DNA of 64,000 nt from Pseudanabaena biceps (GCA_013361095.1 JAATWA010000001.1:558001-622000); one strand, 5' to 3'. Positions 53,136-61,992 are shown, counted from the stretch's first letter. Notes: a model not told the origin generated them from the letters alone. Translations and numbers: made by a program.

Positions 53136-55637
53136 TTAACAAGTTTCTTGTGATTCCTTAACTAATGGTTCAACTAGATCAATTAATTTCTCAAATTGGA
53201 AATCATGCACTATTTGAGAGAGCGATCGCTCTAAAATAGCCTCAGAGGTAGGAATTTCGGCAATTAATTTTAAAACTAAATCTTTGTTAGCTTCTAACGA
53301 TGATTTATAGAGTTTCATGAGCCATTGTTTTGGCATAGCTTGCAGATTTTTGGAGGTTAGCATCGTAGGAATAGCTAAATTTTGATTTTGAAACTGAATA
53401 GGAAGGTCTTCATATAAATATTTCACACCCAAATGTTTAGTAAGCGTATCTAAAATGATTTGTTCTTTAAAGGGTTTACGGACAAAATCATCACAGCCCG
53501 CCGAAAGTACGATCGCTTTTTCTTCCTCTAAAACACTGGCAGTCAAAGCGATCACTGCGGTTGCATTGCCTTTAACCGTTGATTTAATGTACTTAGTAGC
53601 CTCATAGCCATCCATCACAGGCATTCGCATATCCATCCAGATCAAATGCGGTTCCCACTCATCCCAAATTGCGATCGCCTCCTGCCCATTGTTTGCTTCT
53701 CGGATATCAAAACCCATCGGACGTAATAGTTGGACTAGTAATTGACAATTGACTGGCTTATCATCCACGACCAAAATTTTGTATGTGGGTTGATCTGGGG
53801 CGATCGCGATCGCGCGATTTTTACTAGGTGGTGCTTCAGGTAATCTTTGGGCAGTTTTAGCTTGAATCTGAAACTGGAAAGTTGTGCCTTCCCCAAACTC
53901 ACTACTCACCGAGATATCACCACCGAGCAGTTGCACAAATTTGCGACTAATTGCCAACCCTAAACCCGTTCCCTCCTGCTTTTCTCGCCCAGCTTGAGCT
54001 TGTGAGAAAGCAACAAACAATCCTGATAACTCATCAGGAGTAATACCGACACCCGTATCTCGAACTATGAAGTTGAGAATGCACTTTGACTCAGGGGAAT
54101 CTGAATTGTCGAGTAAATCAGATGAAGTTTCTTCATTAGTTACGGTGACAAAAATTGCACCTTCTTTAGTAAATTTAATCGCGTTACTAATTAAGTTGAT
54201 TAAAATTTGCTGTAGCTTCAGTTCGTCAGTATAAATATAACGAGGAACCTTGCGATCGCATTTAAAAATCAGGTTCAATCCAGCACTAGATGCTTTCAAA
54301 TACAACATATCTTCAATATCATCTAATAAACGATTTAGATCGCAAGTTTGAATATTTAGCGTAGTGCCTCCAGCTTCAACCTTGGATAGATCGAGAATGT
54401 TGTTAATTAGAGTTAGCAAATAATCGCCACTACGATTAATAATACTGGCATTTGCATAATGCTCTTTGGGTAAATTATTTGTTCGCATCATTAGCTGCGA
54501 AAAGCCAATTACTGCATTAAGTGGCGATCGCAGTTCATGGCTCATGTTGGCGATGAAAGTGCTTTTAGCTTGATTTGCTAACTCAGCTGTTGCGGCAAGT
54601 TCTAAAGCTTTTGATTCACTTTGTTGTAAATCAATTGTGCGATCTAAAACTCTTTGTTCGAGATCGATATTGGCTTTTTGTAAGTTCAGATTAGCCTGTC
54701 TATTTTCAGCTACGATCGCCAAGACTGCCATCGTTGTAATCGCGATTACTCCCATAAAAATCTGTAGTAATAATAGCGAATCTCCTTGGGAAATCGCTTT
54801 ATAAAATACGCCAAACTTATTAGCGGTCGCGATCGAAGCTGTCATCGATACAAACATGACAAACAAAGTAGTTAGCCTAGCGCCAAAGCGAAAAGATGAC
54901 CATAATAATGGTGGTAATAACAGGTATTCAAGGGGTTGGGCTTCGTAAAAAGAAAAATAGGCAACCACAACGAGGCTGAAAAAAGCTGTAAGTACTTCCC
55001 AGTTAAAATAAAAATTAAAATCCTCTCTTTGTCTTGGTTGTAGCCACACTAGAACCAGAGAAGCAAAGACTAAAACGCCAACCGAATCACCAACCCACCA
55101 AGGAAGTAAAAAGTCTGTAATAAAATTAGCACCTTCATATCTCTTAGTTAGAGCGTAGATACCAACTCCAGTAATAGTTTGGAGAATAGTTCCACTAAAT
55201 ATGGAACAAAGGGCAAACACAACTATGTGGCGAACTCTATTAAATGGATATCTGGTATGCGTAAATTTTAAAATCAGAGAAACTGTGATCAAGGTGCCAA
55301 TCGTTGAACCTATGCTGGCGCAAGAAGCAGGTATGATAACTTTCAACCAGTTTCTATGTAAGTTATAGATTAATATTCCCAAAAAAGCACCGAACCATCG
55401 CGATCGCCCAAAAACTAGGAGTAAGCCAACGTTCAGTCCCGCACCTGGCCAAACAGGAGAGGGACCAAAAGTTGAAAAGATGGTGTTAGCCGCGAACCAA
55501 GACGACACAAAATAAGCAACTGCAATGCAAGCTGACTGAACCCACCAACGCCAATTATGGACTTCTATCCCTAGCTTCGACAAATTCCACTGAAAGCTAT
55601 TAGATGTTTTATGGGTGGACAATTGATTGCTTTTCAT
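53136..55637 (-). CDS. MASE1 hybrid histidine kinase
   Basis: The N-terminal MASE1 membrane sensor of about 8 helices (about 30-305; PSPVWPGAGLNVGLLLVFG is typical) leads through a coiled coil to HisKA (His in NMSHELRSPLNAVIGF, about 364), HATPase (NLISNAIKFT, DTGVGI, GTGLGLAIS), a receiver (Asp in IWMDMRMPVMDGYEA, Lys in VRKPFKEQ) and a C-terminal helical region that may be a degenerate Hpt. It resembles BarA-type phosphorelay kinases. The signal sensed by MASE1 is unknown. Confidence 0.92.
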   Translation of the reverse strand: MKSNQLSTHKTSNSFQWNLSKLGIEVHNWRWWVQSACIAVAYFVSSWFAANTIFSTFGPSPVWPGAGLNVGLLLVFGRSRWFGAFLGILIYNLHRNWLKVIIPASCASIGSTIGTLITVSLILKFTHTRYPFNRVRHIVVFALCSIFSGTILQTITGVGIYALTKRYEGANFITDFLLPWWVGDSVGVLVFASLVLVWLQPRQREDFNFYFNWEVLTAFFSLVVVAYFSFYEAQPLEYLLLPPLLWSSFRFGARLTTLFVMFVSMTASIATANKFGVFYKAISQGDSLLLLQIFMGVIAITTMAVLAIVAENRQANLNLQKANIDLEQRVLDRTIDLQQSESKALELAATAELANQAKSTFIANMSHELRSPLNAVIGFSQLMMRTNNLPKEHYANASIINRSGDYLLTLINNILDLSKVEAGGTTLNIQTCDLNRLLDDIEDMLYLKASSAGLNLIFKCDRKVPRYIYTDELKLQQILINLISNAIKFTKEGAIFVTVTNEETSSDLLDNSDSPESKCILNFIVRDTGVGITPDELSGLFVAFSQAQAGREKQEGTGLGLAISRKFVQLLGGDISVSSEFGEGTTFQFQIQAKTAQRLPEAPPSKNRAIAIAPDQPTYKILVVDDKPVNCQLLVQLLRPMGFDIREANNGQEAIAIWDEWEPHLIWMDMRMPVMDGYEATKYIKSTVKGNATAVIALTASVLEEEKAIVLSAGCDDFVRKPFKEQIILDTLTKHLGVKYLYEDLPIQFQNQNLAIPTMLTSKNLQAMPKQWLMKLYKSSLEANKDLVLKLIAEIPTSEAILERSLSQIVHDFQFEKLIDLVEPLVKESQETC

Positions 55638-55667
55638 GGAAGCTGTTTCTTTTTAATTTGAAGGTAA

Positions 55668-55724
55668 ATTTCAAGAAATGTGGCGAGTGGAGCTTCGCGC
55701 CGCTCGCTATATTTCTTGAAGTTT
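55668..55724. repeat. imperfect hairpin between kinase and ABC-F genes
   Basis: AATTTCAAGAAATGTGGCGA pairs with TCGCTATATTTCTTGAAGTT with several mismatches, loop TTC. Confidence 0.75.
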
Positions 55725-55730
55725 AAGTAG

Positions 55731-57677
55731 CTAAACTCGCTCAGCGAGTTCGAGCCAACGCTCAGTAGACTTCTCGATCGCCGCAGTTATTTCCGCTAGG
55801 CGATCAGATAGCTTCTGTATTTCTGAATGACCACTAGGCGGATTGTGGTAAAGCTTTTTCTCAACTTGAGATTTTTCAGTTTCCAGTTTGGGAATCTGTG
55901 CCTCTAGTTCTTCATACTCGCGCTTCTCTTTGTAGGAGAGTTGTGAGAGCTTTTTAGTCTCAGCGATAGGTTTAGCCGCCTCAGAGATCACAGCACTAGT
56001 ATCGTTAGCTTTCTGAGAAGATTTGACAGATTTTTCCTTAACGTCACTAGATTCCTTTTCAGCCTCGGCTTCATCTTTTTTATATTCCAAATAAACTGAA
56101 TAGTTACCTGGATATAAGCGCACTTCGCCCTCTGGCTCAAAGGAGAAGACCATCTCAACGGTGCGATCTAGGAAATAGCGATCGTGGGAAACGACAATTA
56201 CGCAGCCATTAAATTCTTCGAGATACTCTTCTAAAACAGCGAGGGTCTGCACATCTAGATCATTAGTCGGTTCATCGAGGATCAAGACATTGGGAGCCGC
56301 CATCAACACTTTAAGCAGGAATAAGCGTCGCTTCTCGCCACCTGACAGTTTACTGATCGGTGCATATTGTGTATTTCCGGGGAACAGAAATCGCTCTAGC
56401 ATTTGAGAAGCGGTAATGATACTGCCATCGGCGGTTTTGACCAGTTCGGCAACATCCTTGAGGTAGTCAATGACGCGCTGATTACCATGTTCTGCTAAAT
56501 CATCGGAATGTTGATCGAAGTAACCAAAATGGATGGTTGTGCCGATCTCGACGGAGCCTGCATCGGGCTGTAACCGCCCTGTGACCATATTCATCAGCGT
56601 GGATTTACCCGCACCATTGCTACCAATGATGCCGATGCGATCGTCAGGGGTGAAGTTGTAGGAGAAGTCCTTAATTAAGGTGCGATCGCCATAGGATTTG
56701 CTAACGAGATCGAGTTCCACTACTTTTTTGCCGATGCGTCGCCCTGCGGTGGTGATATCCACCTTGGCATTGGCTTGTTTAAACTCTGTCGCTTGCAAGG
56801 CATGGGCGCGATCTATTCTTGCCTTTTGCTTAGTACTCCGCGCTTTTGGTCCCTTCTTGAGCCATTCTAGTTCACGCCGCAATAATCCCGCGTGTTTGCG
56901 CTGAGTACTTTGTGATGACTCTTCCGCTTCCGCTTTTTTCTCTAAATAATAGGAATAATTGCCCGAATAGGAATACAAATCACCACGATCAATTTCAATA
57001 ATGCGATTGGTGACGCGATCTAGAAAATAGCGATCGTGGGTAATCAGCAGTAATGCGCCACGATAGCGATTGAGATAGCTTTGCAGCCATTCCACAGACA
57101 TCGCATCAAGATGGTTAGTCGGCTCATCCATCAGCAAAACATCAGGAGATGAAAGTAATGCTGAAGCGATCGCAATCCGTTTTCGATAGCCCCCTGATAA
57201 GCTGCCAACTTTTGCTTCGAGGTCATCGATCCCCAACTTGGTCAACACAATTTTGGCATTGGTTTCTAGATCCCATGCGCCCGTTTGATCCATGCGATCG
57301 GATACCCGCGACAAGTCCTCTAGCAAGCGATCCATATCGCCATGCCCGTGGGTCAACTTATCAGAGATTTCTTCGTATTCCTTGACCAGTGACATTTGTT
57401 CGCCACTATCCGCAAACACTTGCTCTAAGACCGTATTTTCTTCATTTAGGTCGGGCTGCTGCGGCAAGTAAATAATTTTGGCGCTAGAGTTTATCCAAAG
57501 CTCACCGCCATCGCTATGTTCTAACCCTGCAATCATTTTCAATAATGTGGACTTTCCCGATCCATTTGTGCCGATCAGCCCCACTTTGTCGCCTTCATCG
57601 AGGCTAAAGCTAGCATCTTTTAAGATTTCCTTGATGCCAAAGTCTTTTCGGAGCGATCGCAGTGTAAAAAGTGCCAT
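55731..57677 (-). CDS. ABC-F family ATPase (Uup/EttA type)
   Basis: Two ABC ATPase domains lie in one soluble chain: Walker A GTNGSGKST and GSNGAGKST, signatures SLSGGYRKR and KLSGGEKRR, Walker B VLLMDEPTNHLD and VLILDEPTNDLD, joined by a P-site-tRNA-interaction-type linker (SQSTQRKHAGLLRRELEWLK, RIDRAHAL). The C-terminal coiled coil (LSYKEKREYEELEAQIPKLE) is as in Uup. It acts at the ribosome or in DNA precise excision. No membrane domain. Confidence 0.94.
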   Translation of the reverse strand: MALFTLRSLRKDFGIKEILKDASFSLDEGDKVGLIGTNGSGKSTLLKMIAGLEHSDGGELWINSSAKIIYLPQQPDLNEENTVLEQVFADSGEQMSLVKEYEEISDKLTHGHGDMDRLLEDLSRVSDRMDQTGAWDLETNAKIVLTKLGIDDLEAKVGSLSGGYRKRIAIASALLSSPDVLLMDEPTNHLDAMSVEWLQSYLNRYRGALLLITHDRYFLDRVTNRIIEIDRGDLYSYSGNYSYYLEKKAEAEESSQSTQRKHAGLLRRELEWLKKGPKARSTKQKARIDRAHALQATEFKQANAKVDITTAGRRIGKKVVELDLVSKSYGDRTLIKDFSYNFTPDDRIGIIGSNGAGKSTLMNMVTGRLQPDAGSVEIGTTIHFGYFDQHSDDLAEHGNQRVIDYLKDVAELVKTADGSIITASQMLERFLFPGNTQYAPISKLSGGEKRRLFLLKVLMAAPNVLILDEPTNDLDVQTLAVLEEYLEEFNGCVIVVSHDRYFLDRTVEMVFSFEPEGEVRLYPGNYSVYLEYKKDEAEAEKESSDVKEKSVKSSQKANDTSAVISEAAKPIAETKKLSQLSYKEKREYEELEAQIPKLETEKSQVEKKLYHNPPSGHSEIQKLSDRLAEITAAIEKSTERWLELAERV

Positions 57678-58033
57678 TCAGTGACAAGGCTCCATGGTTA
57701 ATCTGATTATTTCTAGTTTAGTCGCAATCGCGGTTTTTAAAGCGCCTATCACCATAGACAAAAACTTTATGCCAAGAATACGCAAGGATTGCAACGAGGT
57801 GTACGGCACAAAAGATTAAAGTTGGTTGTGCGAGATTTCTAAATTTAAAAAGCGATCGCCCCAATCCTCGATCCTCAGTTTCCAGAAGATTTGCGATCGC
57901 GTTAATTTCTATAAGAATCTTGTCTAATTTGAAATAGTTATTTTTTAACTAATAGTGCTGATGGCTTGCTTTGCCGTCATGCAAATTTTTTTTGCCAAAA
58001 AAATCACCCAAAAAGCCAAATTAGCATGTTAGG
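57678..58033. other. gene-free divergent region
   Basis: No hairpin of the large family occurs here. Several HIP1 octamers lie around 57850-57900; between them a short frame AIAPILDPQFPEDLRSR ends in a stop and may be the ghost of a gene. AT-rich sequence with a GCTTGCTTTGCCGTCATGC inverted stretch near 57963 precedes the next gene. Confidence 0.4.
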
Positions 58034-58900
58034 ATGAGTCCAAGCAGTCAAATTAGTGTGTTTGGGTATATGAGGATCGTGAACAGACAACCCCTAAATG
58101 TTGAGCTACTAACGCTCGATGATGGTACTCAAAAGATCGCTTGGGATATCAAGCAACTCCAGTCTTTATTGGGTATCAGTGATTTACTCCATCAGGAAGA
58201 GTTATCTTCCGCAAAAAATACAGGAGTTAATTCTTCTGGCATACCGACTATCGAGACTGTAATTGCCATATTAGATGAACTTGGTTTAAAGGATTTATAC
58301 GAAGTTCGTTATCGTAAACAGTACGCAACAATCATTCCTAAAACTGATTCTAAGCGTCCAAAGGTTGCTATGTACGTCGTACAGCAACAGTCTGATCTTG
58401 TTTTATCTATTCATGAAAAAATATGGAGTGGTCATCAAGTTCGACTTTTTTGGTATGAGTGGGATAGTCATGAGTATGATCGGGAACCTACTTACACTAG
58501 CAGAGACTTGTATATCCCAGAATCAGAAAAACCTGACTTTATTGGCAGGATGACAGAAGTAATGGAAAATCAAGATATACGCATATCTATTTTGGAAGAG
58601 AATTTGTATTCAACTGAAAGTTCATTTGCTTTTGAGATGCGGTTTGAATTTGAAGGTATTCCATTGCTTAAAGACATGTGTGAGCAGAGTATTTGCTATA
58701 AATTGACGAAAGATCAAAGATTCCCCTCAACTGATAGGATCTCAATTGTTGATATGTCACATCTTACAAGCTTTCTATCTGAACTAAAACTCAATATTGA
58801 GCTTTTCCTTCGTTCAAACGGAGAAAAACCTGAGAATACATTTAAACAATTTGATATTGAGAGACCTCAACCAAAAGCCAATAAAGATTTTGAGTTCTAG
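58034..58900 (+). CDS. hypothetical protein, 288 residues
   Basis: I do not recognise this protein. It is soluble and acidic, with an N-terminal helical region (WDIKQLQSLLGISDLLHQEE), a central YVVQQQSDLVLSIHEKIWSG segment and a beta-rich FAFEMRFEFEGIPLL. No catalytic motif is evident. AT content is higher than in the core genes and the region downstream is a TA cluster, so it is probably accessory. ATG 58034 follows a TTAGG; ATG 58070 is an alternative. Confidence 0.5.
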   Translation: MSPSSQISVFGYMRIVNRQPLNVELLTLDDGTQKIAWDIKQLQSLLGISDLLHQEELSSAKNTGVNSSGIPTIETVIAILDELGLKDLYEVRYRKQYATIIPKTDSKRPKVAMYVVQQQSDLVLSIHEKIWSGHQVRLFWYEWDSHEYDREPTYTSRDLYIPESEKPDFIGRMTEVMENQDIRISILEENLYSTESSFAFEMRFEFEGIPLLKDMCEQSICYKLTKDQRFPSTDRISIVDMSHLTSFLSELKLNIELFLRSNGEKPENTFKQFDIERPQPKANKDFEF

Positions 58901-59020
58901 TGATGGCATAAGCGGAGAAGATAATATGTACATGAGACAAGCTCAAGAAAGAAAATCTTTTCTTCATCTAGGGCAAATTTGTTTAATGGAATTGATTTAG
59001 AAGGTTTCTCAGGATAAATC

Positions 59021-59290
59021 ATGAAATCAAGTACTACAAAGAAATTTCGTAAAGAACTCGATCAACTTCCAGAAGCAATACAGGAACAAGTAATCAAGGC
59101 TTATGAAATCTGGCAATTAGATCCGTACCAAGGAAGTCTCCAATTCAAGCGAGTCAGCCAAAGTCAGCCAATCTATTCAGTAAGAGTTGGACTCAACTAT
59201 CGGGTTCTTGGATTGCTAGAAAACGATCACATTTACTGGTTTTGGATTGGCTCTCACGCAGAGTATGACGAAATTCTAAAGCGTTTATAG
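59021..59290 (+). CDS. RelE/ParE-superfamily toxin
   Basis: The 89-residue protein has the RelE pattern: KKFRKELDQLPEAIQEQVIK helices, then a beta-sheet with QSQPIYSVRVGLNYRVLGLL (basic active-site Arg) and an IYWFWIGSHAEYDEIL tail, where His and Tyr are likely catalytic. It would cleave mRNA on the ribosome or poison gyrase. Its likely antitoxin is encoded convergently 2 bp away, which is unusual for type II pairs. Confidence 0.85.
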   Translation: MKSSTTKKFRKELDQLPEAIQEQVIKAYEIWQLDPYQGSLQFKRVSQSQPIYSVRVGLNYRVLGLLENDHIYWFWIGSHAEYDEILKRL

Positions 59291-59292
59291 AA

Positions 59293-59532
59293 CTAGTGAT
59301 TATTTGGTTTAAAAGAGAATAATTCATCTAATGGAGAGAATTCTCCAGCATCAATTTCTTGACGTGCCATAGCAGCTAGATTATCCCATTGATCATCCGA
59401 TGTCTTAGAAAAACTAGCTTTCCAAGCACGTTCGTCTTCTATTTCTGCAAGAAACCGAGTAGCGATCGCATCTTGCTCATCAGCAGGAAGTATTTTTAAT
59501 TGCTCAATCACACGTTCAAGTAACTCAGTCAT
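59293..59532 (-). CDS. antitoxin-like small protein
   Basis: The 79-residue acidic helical protein (MTELLERVIEQLKILPADEQ, DQWDNLAAMARQEIDAGEFS) belongs to a class that accompanies RelE/ParE-like toxins in cyanobacteria. It lacks a recognisable DNA-binding N-terminus. It is oriented tail to tail with the RelE-like toxin, 2 bp apart, so the transcripts overlap. Confidence 0.65.
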   Translation of the reverse strand: MTELLERVIEQLKILPADEQDAIATRFLAEIEDERAWKASFSKTSDDQWDNLAAMARQEIDAGEFSPLDELFSFKPNNH

Positions 59533-59637
59533 AGCTCATATCTCTCATTATTGAAGGGTTAAGATACATCTATTATTACCCTAATTTAGAGTTTTTACCT
59601 AGTTCTTACTCATGACAGTAGCACTAGCATCTTAAGT

Positions 59638-59796
59638 TTAGTTTACGTCAAACCTCACATCCATACCCGCACGCACCAACATCATCACCAACTTATCAAT
59701 ACTAAACCTCTCAATATCACCATTGATCAAATCGCTAATCCGAGGTTGAGTTTCACCAAAAAATAAAGCAGCTTGCTTTTGCGTCCAGCCTTGAGA
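59638..59796 (-). pseudogene. duplicated 3' fragment of the XRE-type antitoxin gene
   Basis: The frame reads SQGWTQKQAALFFGETQPRI, SDLINGDIERFSIDKLVMML, VRAGMDVRFDVN, nearly identical at DNA level to 61244-61386, the C-terminal part of the XRE antitoxin. Homology stops abruptly at 59796 within CCTTGAGA. It has no start. It sits directly behind the broken yoeB. Confidence 0.88.
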
Positions 59797-59816
59797 TCGC
59801 GCTTACTCGTAATGAG

Positions 59817-60068
59817 TCACATTCTGATTATTTTAATGGTTTTCTCTGCCTCAATTACCTCATAAACAAGGCGATGCTGGACATTAATTCTGCGTGAATA
59901 TGCGCCTGAAAAATCACCAACCAGTTTTTCATAGGGTCGTGGGTTCTGAAACGGATTTATTTGAATTACGGACAAAAGCTCAGCAACTTTACCTTTTAGA
60001 TTACTTGCAGTTATTTTCTTCGCATCTTTTTGAGATTGTTTAGTATATAACAACTTCCACATCACCAT
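59817..60068 (-). pseudogene. YoeB/Txe-type toxin, frameshifted at the catalytic C-terminus
   Basis: The protein is a normal YoeB up to TIKIIRM (83 residues; VAELLSVIQINPFQNP, YEKLVGDFSGAYSRRINVQH, RLVYEV). Then TGA follows. Restoring one G (TG-GACTCATTACGAGTAA) gives the canonical W-T-H-Y-E-stop ending at 59803. The lost His and Tyr are the catalytic pair of YoeB. The toxin is therefore probably dead although otherwise intact. Its start overlaps the antitoxin by 7 nt. Confidence 0.88.
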
Positions 60069-60379
60069 TCTAGTGTCTCACTGCAATCACTAATAGAAGT
60101 TGATAAACCTTCAACAATTGACTCGCGCATTTTAGGAATTGATAGCAAATATATTGTTTCCTGAATGCTGCGCCATTCATCCTCAGAAATTAAAACAGCG
60201 TTAGAGTTGCTTTCTGAAACTTTTATAGGAGCATCGAGTTGTTCTTTTGAGGCGATCGCGCGATCGCTAATTCTCGATTTTTGACGTTGTTTAACAAATA
60301 AACAAAAGTCAAGAATTTCTTCAACCAATGATTCAGAGACTTGTTCAAGTTCTCGACTAAGCTGCTCTCTAGCTGTCAT
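60062..60379 (-). CDS. chimeric antitoxin: DUF2281-like head, YefM-like tail
   Basis: Residues 1-36 (MTAREQLSRELEQVSESLVE, EILDFCLFVKQRQKS) match the DUF2281/VapB-associated head. The C-terminal half (NAVLISEDEWRSIQETIYLL, SIPKMRESI) is the YoeB-binding part of YefM. The usual YefM DNA-binding head is absent. It is encoded just before the damaged yoeB and overlaps it, so it still forms the antitoxin position of that pair. Confidence 0.7.
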   Translation of the reverse strand: MTAREQLSRELEQVSESLVEEILDFCLFVKQRQKSRISDRAIASKEQLDAPIKVSESNSNAVLISEDEWRSIQETIYLLSIPKMRESIVEGLSTSISDCSETLEW

Positions 60380-60450
60380 TTGACTATCTCAATGGGTCTA
60401 ATGTTAATTGGGGGATACGATATCAATTATGCTACAAAAAATAAATGTTT

Positions 60451-60531
60451 GAGGCGATCGCTATTTGATGTTGTTGATTTGTTGGGGGCGATCGCTTGTG
60501 TGGTGGAAGTATGGATATTTTAGGCGATCGC
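60451..60531. repeat. HIP1-bounded short repeat, copy 1
   Basis: GCGATCGCTATTTGATGTTG, TTGATTTGTTGGGGGCGATCG, then CTTGTGTGGTGGAAGTATGG, ATATTTTAGGCGATCGC. Related copies lie at 61580, 62931 and 63431. Confidence 0.75.
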
Positions 60532-60544
60532 TTGGAGATTGAGA

Positions 60545-60757
60545 TTAATGGAGATTTTCAATCATTTTTTCTCTTTTCTTATGCACAAAATCTCGAAAAT
60601 CATCCATTGTCAATTGCTCTAATCCCTGATGACGATCTTTCGTATAGTCACCAGAACCAGATTCAAACCTTAACAAAAATCTTGCAGCCCCAGCATAGCC
60701 TAACTCTTTAATTAAAGCTTGATAGCCGCGTCTAGAAATTTCACTAGCTTTCATCAC
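60545..60757 (-). CDS. small conserved-type hypothetical, possible antitoxin
   Basis: The 70-residue basic/acidic protein (MMKASEISRRGYQALIKELG, DRHQGLEQLTMDDFRDFVHK) resembles short cyanobacterial proteins found next to toxin genes. It follows the PIN toxin with 14 bp between. It might be a third component or a regulator; this is inferred from position and style. Confidence 0.5.
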   Translation of the reverse strand: MMKASEISRRGYQALIKELGYAGAARFLLRFESGSGDYTKDRHQGLEQLTMDDFRDFVHKKREKMIENLH

Positions 60758-60771
60758 TCACTCTCCTAAAT

Positions 60772-61233
60772 TCACTCTTGATTTTCCATTAACCAAGTTA
60801 CAGGATTAAAAATCCTAACCTTAATGTTATCAGCATAGCTTATTGCTTTTTTGAGTAGGCGATCGTCAGTAGTCAAAAAGACTGTCGCATCTGAAGCTTC
60901 GGCAAATGCTAAATGCAAAGCATCATAGAGCGTAAAACCTAGTTTACAAAAACTCTCTGCCCTATCTTCAATACTGTCGGTTGTCTCAACAAAAATCTTT
61001 GCCGCACCCAAAAAAGCAAAAATTTGTTCACGTCCCTCACCCTCAACATTAGGAATCCTCTGTAACTCGAATTCTAGCGCATCACTACTAATTAAAGACA
61101 TCTCCCCGCGATCGCAACATTCTAAAATCGTCACAACTGCTTCAGTCTCCAGTCGAACTCGATACTGTGAAGGATCATCCAACAGCCGACAAAAACAACA
61201 AGCATCCAGATAAACAGATGGACATTTATTCAT
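60772..61233 (-). CDS. PIN-domain toxin
   Basis: The 153-residue PIN ribonuclease has its acidic residues at SVYLDACCFCRLL, ISSDALEFELQRI, TLYDALHLAFAEAS and FLTTDDRLL. It would cut RNA. The ATG overlaps the stop of the XRE antitoxin gene by 4 nt (ATGA), a coupled arrangement. A PIN toxin with an XRE-type antitoxin differs from the usual VapBC pairing. A small third gene lies downstream. Confidence 0.85.
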   Translation of the reverse strand: MNKCPSVYLDACCFCRLLDDPSQYRVRLETEAVVTILECCDRGEMSLISSDALEFELQRIPNVEGEGREQIFAFLGAAKIFVETTDSIEDRAESFCKLGFTLYDALHLAFAEASDATVFLTTDDRLLKKAISYADNIKVRIFNPVTWLMENQE

Positions 61234-61523
61234 GAGACTTCAAACCTCACATCCATACCCGCACGCACCAACATCATCACCAACTTATCAATACTAAACC
61301 GCTCAATATCACCATTGATCAAATCGCTAATCCGAGGTTGAGTTTCACCAAAGAACAAAGCTGCTTGCTTTTGAGTCCATCCTTGAGACTGAATAAACCG
61401 CTTAATACTGAGCATCAAGTCAGCCCGAATTTTGAGATTAAGAGCCTCTTCAGGCACAAATCCCAAATCCTCAAACACATTCGCACTACCTTGAATAACT
61501 TCAGGGACTTGCTTTTTGTTCAT
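61230..61523 (-). CDS. XRE-family helix-turn-helix antitoxin
   Basis: The 97-residue protein has a helix-turn-helix (WTQKQAALFFGETQPRISDL) in the C-terminal half, of the type usually paired with phage-Gp49/HigB toxins. Here it is coupled to a PIN toxin through a 4-nt overlap. An almost identical fragment of its 3' half lies at 59638-59796. Confidence 0.85.
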   Translation of the reverse strand: MNKKQVPEVIQGSANVFEDLGFVPEEALNLKIRADLMLSIKRFIQSQGWTQKQAALFFGETQPRISDLINGDIERFSIDKLVMMLVRAGMDVRFEVS

Positions 61524-61579
61524 TTATTTTGTTTCTTGATTTATTGATTCACGCCTAATATACCTTATTTGGCATATTC

Positions 61580-61623
61580 GCGATCGCTTGTGTGGTGAAA
61601 GTAGGGATGTTAGAGGCGATCGC
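61580..61623. repeat. HIP1-bounded short repeat, copy 2
   Basis: CGCGATCGCTTGTGTGGTGA, AAGTAGGGATGTTAGAGGCGATCGC, matching the right half of copy 1. Confidence 0.7.
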
Positions 61624-61629
61624 ATATCC

Positions 61630-61992
61630 CTAAATTGGTAAACGCCTCAATCTGTAACGTTCATCAGACACGATCACCACAGCACCAATTGTTATATCCT
61701 CAGAGCAATTTTGTAGAACATTTAGTAGCCTACTAAAAACAAACTGAGGCGATGTATTTTTTAATCGAAAGATAATTACACTTGGAAGCTCATCTTTACT
61801 CGCAGCCATTAAATCGCCAAAATCCAGATCAAAAGTAAGGATAACTCGACTTTCGATCTTTGCTTTTTCAATAATCAAAGAATCTGGCAAACACTGTAAA
61901 CCTTCTTCTCGCAAGTGTTTTGCATCATAGTCCATTGCCCGAAGTGATTTTACAACCGTTTGAGAAACTCCCATATCTGCTAAAAGCTTCAC
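61630..61992 (-). CDS. DUF5615 PIN-like toxin
   Basis: The 120-residue PIN-like (Mut7-C-type) protein has its N-terminal Asp in LLADMGVSQTVVKSLRAMDY, IEKAKIESRVILTFDLDFGD and a basic tail. It pairs with the DUF433 gene whose stop it overlaps by 4 nt. This is a known TA-like pair in cyanobacteria. Confidence 0.87.
   Translation of the reverse strand: MKLLADMGVSQTVVKSLRAMDYDAKHLREEGLQCLPDSLIIEKAKIESRVILTFDLDFGDLMAASKDELPSVIIFRLKNTSPQFVFSRLLNVLQNCSEDITIGAVVIVSDERYRLRRLPI

Noticed and set aside
58797..59000. 67-residue frame before the RelE-like toxin, as a possible cognate antitoxin
   Set aside because: Most of it overlaps the end of the preceding gene in another frame; only about 24 residues are free and none resemble an antitoxin.
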